Below, piece by piece: positions 12,401 to 21,944 of a DNA stretch of 64,000 bases. The notes beneath the pieces are model-generated. The model worked only from the letters and a program-made list of their open reading frames with translations. It was not told where the DNA came from and did not search any database. The stretch lies in contig NC_134021.1 of the NCBI RefSeq assembly GCF_040712315.1, forward strand, positions 23,028,501-23,092,500, read 5' to 3'. This stretch comes from Castanea sativa (taxonomy: Eukaryota > Streptophyta > Magnoliopsida > Fagales > Fagaceae). Positions within the stretch are counted from its first letter, which is position 1. Each line of letters opens with the position of its first letter. Position numbers and translations under genes: made by a program.

Positions 12401-12570
12401 CTCAAGTTGATATGCATAAGTTAGACAAGTCTTTCCAAGTTGGTGAGTGGGTTTTCCTTAGGCTGCCTTATAGGTAGCTGTCCCTCAATTCTAAGGGTTT
12501 CACAGGTTGTCTCCAAGGTATTTTGGCCCTTTCCAGATTTCGCAAAGAATTGGACATGTGGCTTACAAGT
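9487..12570 (+). pseudogene. Chromovirus pol (PR-RT-RNase H-INT), many stops, 3' truncated
   Basis: The order is protease, reverse transcriptase, RNase H, integrase. Protease: IDSGSTHNFLD at about 9573-9605 holds the catalytic DSG. RT: 10060-10640, with [34 protein letters not shown] and [11 protein letters not shown] (active site FFDD at about 10570). RNase H: 10985-11200, with EYDASGLGIG and HLSTYEKEFLA. Integrase: 11600-12480, with a zinc-binding H-H-C-C region, MDFI at about 11824, SDRD at about 12003, and the downstream GQTEVVNR segment that carries the catalytic E. In-frame stops (for example 10390-10392, 11202, 12055) and shifts abolish function. The match to family ends at about 12570 after RIGHVAYK-like coding; the expected chromodomain, PPT and 3' LTR are absent. 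Confidence 0.8.
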
Positions 12571-13048
12571 TCACACAGCAATTATGAAATTAATTATGAA
12601 ATACGCCAAAGTTAGCTTGTCGTGAGCACATTCTAGACTGGGTTGTAACTAGTTATCATGCATGCAAAGTGGAAACAATACAGTAGTGATAATAAGGTGG
12701 TCATACTCTTATCTAAGTGAGTAAGGAGATCATTTCGGCTTTTAACTGCATATTATGAATGGATCACTAGACACTACAATTAAGAAAATAAATTCGAATA
12801 AGTGGCAGAAAATTAGATAATAATTTTAAAATTAATTTGAATTCTAATTATGTTTTGACTTTTTTCGAAAAATATATATCATAAAATTCCAAAACGAGCT
12901 ACAGCTTTGTAGGAATAGAAATCCAAATAGTCACTAGTCAGTTAGGTGACTTACTGTGGAAACGACTCAAACCTGTGCAACACCTCTTGTTAAAAGCCCC
13001 ATATATGTACAGGTTACATGTTGACAACTACACGCCTTGAATTGTTTG
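12571..13048. other. Intergenic DNA after the truncated chromovirus
   Basis: Nothing recognised. The chromovirus similarity stops abruptly in its integrase tail and AT-rich unique sequence follows. Confidence 0.4.
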
Positions 13049-13240
13049 TAGCTAGAAAGATAGGTTGTAAAGTTAATGACTATACTAGTGAGATTTAAAG
13101 CCACACATGAACAGGTCTCAATTTGACAACAACTAGCGCTAGCCTCGTTATGTTTCTAGTTAGAAAGATATAGGTTGTATAGTCAATGAATATATACTGT
13201 GGTGAGATTTTAGCAAAAGTAATGTATACTAGTGAGATTA
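13049..13240 (+). repeat. Two tandem copies of a host repeat unit
   Basis: Unit A (about 13049-13155) and unit B (from about 13156) both contain TAG-TAGAAAGATA, AGGTTGTA-AGT-AATGA and AGTGAGATT. A third copy (16024-16125) lies on the far side of the Helitron-like insertion, in the same order (TTAATGAATATAG, GTGAGATTTATAGCCACA, CTAGCCTCATTATGTTTCTAGTTAGAAA). Confidence 0.6.
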
Positions 13241-13307
13241 TAGGTTGTGTGTGTGAAACTCACTAGTATACATTACTTTTGCTAAAATCTCACCACAGTA
13301 TATATTC

Positions 13308-13310
<3 letters not shown>
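13185..13310. repeat. Perfect 52-bp inverted repeat (hairpin) with 22-nt loop
   Basis: Arm 1 is 13185-13236 and arm 2 is 13259-13310. They are exact reverse complements over all 52 bases; the loop is 13237-13258 (GT-rich). Arm 1 is part of host unit B, so arm 2 is a copied and inverted piece of it. A (TA)n run follows immediately at 13311. Confidence 0.95.

Positions 13311-13357
<47 letters not shown>
13311..13357. repeat. (TA)n microsatellite
   Basis: About 23 TA units between the hairpin and the presumed Helitron 5' region. Confidence 0.95.
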
Positions 13358-13812
13358 CCGAAGCGTCTGAAACTCTCGCAATTTTCTACGCTACCACTAT
13401 ATTCTTTTTATTTTTATTTTAAGTTTTACATCTTATATATTTATTATTTCTTTTTAACGCGTAAATATCTTATCAAATATTACAATATTAATTTAAGTAA
13501 AACTCTAAAACTCCCACAGTTTTCCACATTACCACTATATTCTTTTTCTTTTTATTTTAGATTCTTTTTATTTTAGATTTTATATCTTATATATTTATTA
13601 TTTTTCTTTAACGCCGTAATTATGTTCTCAAGTGTTACAATAGTTTAGTTTAAGTAAAGTTCTATTAGATATATATTTCAAGAGCTTGAAAATTTTATTT
13701 CAACTAAAACTCTAAAACAAAAATTTCAACAAATATAAACCCCTGCCAAGGTCGAAACCCTTCATACTCACTTAAATTTTCACAAAGAAAACACACACAA
13801 CAAATTGAAGCC

Positions 13813-13980
13813 ATGGTAGGAAGCTTGAAGGTTCAAAAGAAACAAAGAATTGAAAGAGATGATGACAAAGATGACAATGACATAATAAGCAGTCTACCTG
13901 ATGTCTCCGGCATCCTCTCTTATCTCCCAATAAACTCTGTTGCAACAAACGTTTTGTCTAGCAGATGGAGGCCTCTCTAA
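13813..13980 (+). pseudogene. F-box protein N-terminal exon fragment
   Basis: A 55-codon frame starts at an ATG and runs DIISSLPD, then ILSYLPINSVATNVLSSRWR-PL, then TAA. This is the N-terminal F-box of FBD/LRR-type plant F-box proteins (consensus style: LP-D--L--ILS-LP-K-AV-TS-LS-RWR-LW). F-box domains dock substrate receptors onto Skp1 in SCF ubiquitin ligases. The frame stops just where the consensus has W and the rest of the protein is missing, so this is a gene fragment. Its position inside the Helitron-like element suggests capture (inference). A basic and acidic stretch (KKQRIERDDDKDDND) precedes the box. Confidence 0.65.
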
Positions 13981-14951
13981 CTTTTTGTTGACATTTCCAT
14001 AATTTTACACATTAGTTATTTTTTTAATTTTAAAAAATCTAATTTTTTTGGTAATTATTTTAAAAATCTAATTTATTAATAATAAAACCGTGTTGTGAAG
14101 TGTAACGCACGTCGTAGTATAGTAGGTCCAAAATTTAATGGCCGGATGGACCGGATTTGGACTTTGGCTATCTCACCTGCCAAAAGTGAAAAGTCCAAAA
14201 TGTTGTAAAGCTCCAATGACTCTTCACTATCACGAGAATATCCATACTCTTATGATTTCCATTTTTTTGTTTTTTATTCTACACTTTTTTACTGTAGCGT
14301 ACAGTATTATAAAAGTCAGTGCTCAAAAATTGTTTTCCTCATAATTTATATATATATATATATATATAATATTATTATTTTTTGGAGTAAATGTGGTGGT
14401 GTTCATAAACAAAATCTGGTTACTAATATTATTATTATTATTATTTAATCTTTCACTTGTGCTTGCCGTTAGTTTCCAACTATCTGTCATTAGCCTTATA
14501 TAAATAATTGGCATGGATTTGTTTCTAAAACAAAAATTGCTATGGAATAGACAATAAAAAAACAAATAGTAATGCTAAGGCAAATATAAATTTTTGCTAG
14601 ATTTGGCTAAAACATCATTACTCACAAAAAACAAAAAATAATAATTTAAAGGTTTATGTATTATGTTTTCTTTTTAAGCTTACTTATTATGTTATTGATA
14701 TTAACTAATTATATTTATCGTCACATCATATTATAAATTATAAAGAAAACATATTATAACAAAAAATGCAATTACCTATGAATATATTATTTAATTTTTT
14801 AGTCAAATTTATTATGTCAATTTCTTTTCTTTTTGTTATACAAAATTATTATGATTTGTTTCTAAAAAAAGATGTTATTTATGATTACAACTCATTTTAG
14901 AATGAATGCCATGTCTATTGGACAGTTATATCAGTAATTTTCAATTGATAT

Positions 14952-15800
14952 TGTAAGGACACAATTTGCACCCAAACCCACAATGAGAAGGTGATGGGCC
15001 CAAAAAACCCAATATAATGAAATTTGTAGAGAGTGGGCTTTTAATCTAAGTTTTAGTGATGTTAGATAACAAAAAATGATGGGCTTGATCACAATGGTAC
15101 ACACAAGAAACTGTTTATATGAAAGAATCTTATCCTCGAACACAAGCCGATGATGATTTGTATTATCTCTTTCAAAGATAGATTACAACTAAGGATGGTG
15201 ATGCATACAGTGTTTTCTCTCTCTCTCTCTCTCTCTCTCTCTTTTCTCCCTCCCCTCTTCTGAAGGTCCCTTCTTCCTTTTATATCATCCTTCTTCTTCT
15301 TCTCATCCTCCACATAAGGGTTCGATTGCTGGTTTAGATCCTTATTTCATCCATCTCCCCTGAAATCTTTGGAGGCAGCTGTAAGATCGAACTCTGATGC
15401 TTAGGCATCACTTCCTCATTAATGCGGCCAGAGAAGCAGTGTCAGAGTATTTAATGCGGTGGCGGTGGTAACAGCTTTTTCTTAAATATCCCACCGCCTT
15501 TTTTCTTATCTTCTATGTATACCATGCTTATCCTTACCTATAGGATCTTCTAGAATATTGTCCGTGGAGATTAACCAGCCTTTATTCTACTTCGGCTTTG
15601 CATATCCGAGGACATACTCTTCCTCGGACCACACTCTTAAATATACCTGACCAGATATCACTTTTTTACCTATTAGTATTGCTTTGTGGGTTGACACATT
15701 TCACATCTTCGGACCATTTGGTGTCCTCGGATTGGGCCTTTGGCCCAACACATACTCTTGGGCCAACCCAACACATATTCCGGGGCCCATTGACCCTACA
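14952..15800 (+). mobile_element. Solo-LTR-like insert inside the Helitron-like element
   Basis: It starts TGTAAGGAC and ends GACCCTACA, near-matching terminal inverted repeats (TGTAAGG / CCCTACA). It contains a (CT)n run at about 15217-15242 and GGGCC-rich motifs like those in the LTR at 17317. Flanking 5-mers are GATAT and TGTAT, which match at only 3 of 5 positions, so the call is tentative. Confidence 0.4.
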
Positions 15801-16125
15801 TGTATCTTACTTAATTTAATTGTATTGTGAATGTCATCTCCTATTTTTTCCCAAAAAAAAAAAAAAAAATTTTGTCATCTCCTATTTTCAAGCATTTCAT
15901 ACATTTATGATAAATATTTTTTTATAATTATTGTTATGCTAACTATTTCAACTTAAATATAATGATATTCTTCTAAACTCATTCTATAGTTTTTCCCGTG
16001 CATTGCACGGGTTTAGAGACTAGTTAATGAATATAGTAGTGAGATTTATAGCCACATAGGAACTGGTCACATTTTGATAACTACTAGCCTCATTATGTTT
16101 CTAGTTAGAAAAATAGGTTGTGTAG

Positions 16126-17316
16126 TTTAGTTTTTTTTTTAGAGAGTTTCAACTTATGACATCCGCTTATAATAATAGACCAAGACACTAATCAGTTTTT
16201 GGTATAGGCGAGGATTGAATCTCAAATTTTTTATACAACCACCAGAGATATATACCATATATGCAATGACCTACGTGGAAAACCTTATTGAATGTGTTTT
16301 CTATAAATAGTGTCTTTTTTTTTTTTTTTTCAAATATAGAAGAAAGATGGTCAAACTTTTATTAAGACAAACCAGCTATAAATAATATCATTGTAATTAT
16401 AATATATTGCATTTAAAAGATCGTATTGTATTAATGTATAAATTAAAATCATAACTAATCAATCATTTTTAAAATCAAGGTTGTATATTCAGACGAAATT
16501 AGACAACCAATGAACACAAACAAATCAGATTTATTAACTAATTGTCAATGTCAAAAATTATAAGAAAAATACTTTATAAATCATATTCAATGAATAAGAA
16601 AATAAGCATCATGTAAATTGCAAATCAAAACATTTTAATACATCACAACGATTTTAAAAAAAAAAATAGAAAAGCAATCGCCAGCTAAAATTATACATTC
16701 AATCTTCAATTTAATCAACATTTTCAATGGACGGGAAGTCATGACACATGAGTATCAACCTATTTTGCTTGCAAGAAAATTATTATTAAAAAAACGTTAA
16801 AAATCATATGGTGCATTCAACATTGATACTACTATAAATTACTTAAAAAACACAAATTTATCTTTGCAGTAGTGTCAATGTGTGAGAGTTCAAAAAAATA
16901 AAAAATAAAAAATAAAAAATAAAAAATAAAAAATAAAAAATAAAAAATAAAAAATAAAATAAAATAAACCACTAATAGGTTATGCTCATATGTGATTTCT
17001 ATTCCGCACCCATTATTATATGTTCTCAAGCTGTATACCTTCTAACATGTAGTGTTCACATCTCTTTATTTTTATATTAAATTCAGTTCAAGTGTTAATG
17101 TCTGGCTATGTATTTTTCATATGATTTTCAAAGTTTCATTCATAAATTAAAAAAAAAAAAAAAAACAACAACAACAGGATTTGTAAATAGATTTTGACAG
17201 GCAGAAAATCTAACGCATTTCAATAAAGTAAAAAATAAAAATCTATAAATTTGATTATAGTGGTAGATTTCAATTAACTCAATTGGTAAAATTTCTTGTT
17301 GTCAAATAAAAGATGT
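16126..17316. other. AT-rich DNA flanking the large Tat element
   Basis: No gene recognised. A roughly 75-bp run of ATAAAAA-type 7-mers lies at about 16893-16970. Confidence 0.45.
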
Positions 17317-18124
17317 TGTAAGGACTCGTTTTTGTACCTCGGCCTACCAAGAACAATGGATGATGGACCAACAAGCCCAAAACAATATATTTGTTATTGA
17401 ATGAATTTTATAGGAAAACATCTCAGCAGATTAAGTATGGGCCATAACTAACAGGAATCACACCAAGAAGACTAAAAACACAAATTAGGAGAAATAACAA
17501 TCCTCAGTCAAGTTCGAGGATGAGATGTTCTTATAATAGCTCAAGTTTATCTGAATATGATGTGTTCTTCTTTTTTTCTTTTTTTTTCTTTTTTCTCAAA
17601 TTACATGCCCCATTTTTTACGGGAGCCTTTCCCTTATATAATCCTTCCATCCTCTATCCCAACCTTCCATTTGTTGATCTTGTAGGTAATCTCTTAGATA
17701 CTTGTCCCATCAAAAACTTCCTAGAAGCTTTGTGAATAGCTGTAAACTGAGATAGCACTATTCAGATGTCATTTCTCCATAAATGCGGCCAATTGGTTTG
17801 GTACAAAGCATTTAATGTGGTGGTGACAGCCTTCTCCCAAGATATTTCTTCCTTTGTTGATGGCTACCTTTCCTGATATTTATCCTCAGAAGAATGATTA
17901 CCTTTTGTAAAGCATTCCTGAGATAGTTAGGTTCCAACCTTCCACAATGCTTTCCTAAGGAGGCTCGACTCCTCAAGAACTATCTTCAGTCCGTTATTAT
18001 CTTCCCTTGTCCTTGGCCCATTAACCCCAAAACTTAACAAACCTTTCGACCATCATCGGGCTTCTATGTATCCTCGGGCACGATCCACGGCCTAACACAC
18101 TTACTCAGCCTACTTATCCTTACA
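17317..18124 (-). mobile_element. 3' LTR of the Tat element (808 bp)
   Basis: On the plus strand it runs from TGTAAGGACTCG to TATCCTTACA, with an 8-bp terminal inverted repeat TGTAAGGA/TCCTTACA. It aligns over its whole length with 28470-29267, sharing for example AAGAACAATGGATGAT and CAACAAGCCCAAAACAATAT. On the internal side, the reverse complement reads TTTTGAGGGGCTAT, a reasonable polypurine tract. Confidence 0.85.
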
Positions 18125-18588
18125 ATAGCCCCTCAAAACACCACCTTTTTTCTCCACTGATGAAAGTCGGCTTTTGATTTTTGCTTCTAAACTTCACACA
18201 CCTAGTGAACATTCCCACGTGATAATGTCTTTTAACCTGCTCTGAACACGCTTTTGATACTTTGGAATCCACAACACCCCATTTATTGCTTCACACAACG
18301 CTCTGTCCCTAACATTCTACAATGCGATAAAAATCCTATGGTGGAGATTCCCCATGGGAATTCGAGTGGGAATTTTCCCGCTCACCTTGCCTTCCTATAT
18401 AAAGGAAGCGGGAGGTCCATTTCCTCCATTTCCTAAATCTTCAGTCTTCCAAAGAAGTAGTCTGAGGTGCTCCTTACATACTTCTTTGTAAGTACCATTT
18501 AGTTCATATATCAACTTTAGGTTCTTGTTCTTCCTTGGCCTACAATTCTTTTCCTTATTCTTTAGCAGTTTTTCCTTTTACTTCCTAG

Positions 18589-20230
18589 ATGGGTAGGTTC
18601 GCTAGTTTGGTAGATACTCTTGAGGGCATAGAAGCCTTTAAAACCTGACACAACATACCACCTAGGGTTACCATACAGCATTGCCTTTTAGGAGATTGGC
18701 ATGCTCTTAGGCCAGAAGGGGTTGTGGTAATCCCTATGATAGCTTTTATAAAGGGGGAATGCAAATACCTATAAGGAGGGTAACTAGGGATTTTTTAATT
18801 GCCCATAGACTTTGCCCTACTAAATGTTCACCAAATTTGTTTAGGATACTAGGTAGTGTTGATGCCCTTAACCGAAAAATGGGGGTGAACCTTACCCACC
18901 ACGATGTTAACTAGGTATATAATAGTCAATACCTTAAGGACATCGAGTTTTACCTCAAAACTTGGGTCATTCAGGCTCATTTCGTGTCTCCCCGAATCCA
19001 ACAAGGGCTTAGACTAGGATTTCTTGATCGTCTCGGGTGAATGGCATGATGGCTTACATTGTCCGATGGATGGGAAGCCAAGTGGGATGTTCTAGGCATA
19101 AGTACCCCGTTCTTTCCCATCCCAATAGTGAAAACTTTAATTTTGTAGGCCCTTTCTCTTTTTAGTTCATGAGTGCTTTTTCCTACCCCTTCTCTAATCA
19201 TACTTTTGTTTTTGGGTTTTTGCAAATAATAATTTTATAGCTTCCAACTTTAGTCTAGTTAACGAAGCAGATTTGAACAAAATTCTTTAGTTTGAGATCT
19301 TCCTTCACATGGACGGCCAACTGCGTGCTACCCATGTTGTCCTCGGGTACAAGCTAATCTCATCTAGCTTTTAGTCCCCTAAGAACATCATTAAAGTGAA
19401 AGATCCTCAGCTGCACTAAATCATCGTTGCAGTACCTAGGTTCCTCACCAGTTCTCCCTCTAAAGGTACTCATCAAGTTGTCTGCCCATCCAACACATAA
19501 TCGAGGAAAAAAAGACTTCTTCAAATTTGGCACAAGAAGAAGAAATGGTCAAAGTGTTTGAAATGGTAGATTCAAAAGAAGATTTTGGAGTCTTTGACTG
19601 ACCAGACCCTACAAAATCTCCAGGCACCACTTCTAGGCCTCTACCCTCCGCTCAAATCAGTAGCAATCAAGAGCCAGCTGACATACCAGAAGCCATGGTA
19701 CTTCAATGTAAAAAGAACACCAGTCTTCACAAGCTACTGGAGTCACACGTAAGAGGGTCCACACCTGAGATAGCCGTCCAACCTCAGCCCCCAACTCCCC
19801 TTCCTACCCATACGTCCCCTTCCAAAAAACCAGAAAAGAAGAGGAAAATGGACAAAAAGGGTAAATAAGTATCTACGGAGAGTGAAGTTGCTCCCTCTAA
19901 AGACCTTGAGCCTTAGAAAGGGGAAAATTTTCTAAAGGGGCAAAAAGAAAAAAACACAAAGGAGGGTTCGGGCACTGAGATGGTTTCTGACTGCCACCTT
20001 AGGGTTCCAATCTAGAACCCATCGCTTGAGCTAGAAGGAGCCCCACTCCCATTGGACTCCTCCATTAGGAACTTTCAAAAGGAGAAAACGAGCTATGTGG
20101 CCAACGCTCTAGAATAACCCCTGCTTTTGCCAGAGGCCATGGCTGATTTGAGGACCTTAAAAAAGCATGAGATCTTCTTAACCCTGAAGAGGGACCTAGC
20201 CGTGGTATGCACCTCAACCTATTTCATGTA

Positions 20231-20276
<46 letters not shown>

Positions 20277-21190
20277 TTTAATTGGAAAATTTGACTTCTT
20301 GGCCATTCCTTACATTGTTTCTTTCTTGCAAGCAATCCAAACACCAAACATCACTAAAGAATGGGTGGATCATGCCCATGCTCAGTTGAAAGATAAGGAG
20401 GCACGCCGAGTATCTGCTATCAAGACTCTGGCCATGGCCGAAAAGAAGATTAAAGTCCTCGGTACAAAGTTGACCGAGGCAGATAGAGAGAGAAAAAGTG
20501 CTGAAGCCGCTTTAGCCGGCACTGAGAAGCAGGCTAAGGATCTACGTCAACAACTTCACAAAGTTGTGGAGCAACTGGCCATTGCTCGAAAGCATATTAA
20601 AGCTATAAAAAAAAAAAAAAAAAAAGCTAGAGAAGAAAGAGGAGGCTCTTGCTCAGGCCGAGAAATCCAATTATGACATTGGAGTGAAAGAGACAGAGGA
20701 TGCTCTAAGGGGCCAATTCACAAAGCCGAGGTTACTACCTTCAGGTATGATCAAGGCATTGAATCTGGCCGGAGTGGATGCTTCCTCAGATCTGAGGAAA
20801 ACAAAGAACATCTTCTACCTTTCAGTGTTGCGAATAGCAACACAACCAACCTCCCAAGCGGCCACTGCTCCTAAAGCTCCTGCAACTACTCAGCCTGCTG
20901 ACGCTAGCACCATCAAAGCCAGCTCAAAACCTACTAAGGTAGCTACCAAGGAAAAAGAGGTTTCTAAGGAAAAGGAGGTTGCCAAGGACAAGGAAATTAA
21001 GCACTCTAACCCACCAGTAGCAGCTAAGACCAACCTCCACCATCTATTGGCAGTTAGGATACCATTGCTCCACATTACTTTTGTTTCACTCTTTCTATTT
21101 TGTTGGTTTTGTTTTTTTTTAAAGAAAGTAAATGTGCTCCCCTTTTTTTTACCAATGAAGAACTTAATAAGAAGTTTTAGTTCCTTCTAA
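18589..21190 (+). pseudogene. Antisense ORF of the Tat element, multi-exon, stopped
   Basis: It lies opposite to pol, between pol and the 3' LTR. It opens with an ATG at 18589 (MGRFASLVDTLEGIEAF), then has several in-frame stops over the conserved N-terminal part. The C-terminal half is well kept: a long coiled coil at 20332-20640 (WVDHAHAQL-KDKEARR, KLTEADRERKSAEAAL) and a repetitive T/A/K tail (ATKEKEVSKEKEV) to about 21000. A likely intron at 20205-20331 (GTATGC start, pyrimidine-rich end, final AG changed to AA) holds a (CA)n run. The homologous gene in the second Tat element (59212-61265) has the same order. The function is unknown; such aORFs recur in Tat elements, and the N-terminal part resembles what databases call a putative gypsy-type transposon domain (recalled, unchecked). 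Confidence 0.65.
20232..20274. repeat. (CA)n microsatellite inside the aORF intron
   Basis: About 21 CA units. The homologous intron of the second Tat element holds (TA)n at 59819-59868. Confidence 0.95.
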
Positions 21191-21439
21191 CTTAATGAGA
21201 GGTTTCAGTTCATTCAAAGTATGTACTACTATTACACCCCTTTTTTTTAGAGAATAAACACAACTCATTCAGGCAAAGCGTAATCTATACTATTAACAAC
21301 CCACTTTTAGCCTTGCCCAAGGTTTAAATCGTAAAAATGAATTGCAAGCTTTTAAGATTGAAAATTGCCATAACACTTCTCCAACATGCTTACATAAACC
21401 AAAGTAGTTAGTAAACCAATACTTAATCATATAAACAGT

Positions 21440-21895
21440 GTTAATTTACCTAAGGTATGTGGTTCGAGAAACCATTCATGATCAAGGTTCTGTTTAACAC
21501 TTAATCAAATAATTGAGCATTAATTTTCCCAAGGCATATGTTTCAAGGAACCAAGCATGACCGAGGTCTGTTTAACACTTAGTCAAAGAAAGAGCATTAA
21601 TTTACCCAAAGCATGTGGTTAGAGGAACCAGGCATGGCCAAAGTTTTGTTTAATACTTAGTCAAATAAAAAACATTAATTTACTCAAGGCATGTGGTTCG
21701 AGGAACCAAGCATGGTCAAGATTCTGTTTAACACTTAGTCAAAGAAAGGGCGTAAATTTACCCAAGGCACGTGGTCAGAGGAACCAGGCATGACCAAGGT
21801 TTTGTTTAATACTTAGTAAAATAAAATGCATTAATTTACCCAAGACATGTGATCCGAGGAACCAAGCATAGCCGAGGTTCTGTTTAACACTTACA
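21440..21895. repeat. Minisatellite after Tat pol, unit about 77 bp, about 6 copies
   Basis: Each unit carries ATTAATTTACCCAAGGCATG, then GAGGAACCA-GCATG-CC, then GTTTAACACTTAGTCAAA. Unit starts lie near 21440, 21520, 21597, 21674, 21751 and 21829. The array sits just downstream of pol (on the minus strand) and before the antisense ORF. Hypervariable tandem repeats in this 3' region are known for Tat/Ogre elements. Confidence 0.9.
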
Positions 21896-21944
21896 CTAGC
21901 AAAAAGAACTCTTAACAATAATGACTGAACAAAAGATGGCAACA

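Larger units (their letters stand above)
13311..16023 (+). mobile_element. Helitron-like element (non-autonomous)
   Basis: The 3' end has the Helitron signature: a GC-rich palindrome CCCGTGCATTGCACGGG at 15995-16011, then 8 bases, then CTAG at 16020-16023, followed by host T. Host repeat copies lie on both sides, so the block interrupts a pre-existing array. The 5' end lies in or just after the (TA)n tract (about 13311-13360) and is not resolved; a clean TC start was not seen. Inside are an internal duplication (about 13369-13505 and 13506-13640), an F-box exon and a solo-LTR-like insert. No Rep/helicase is present, so it is non-autonomous. Confidence 0.55.

Noticed and set aside
20890..21075. 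61-codon minus-strand frame
   Set aside because: Shadow of the repetitive K/E/T-rich tail of the aORF.
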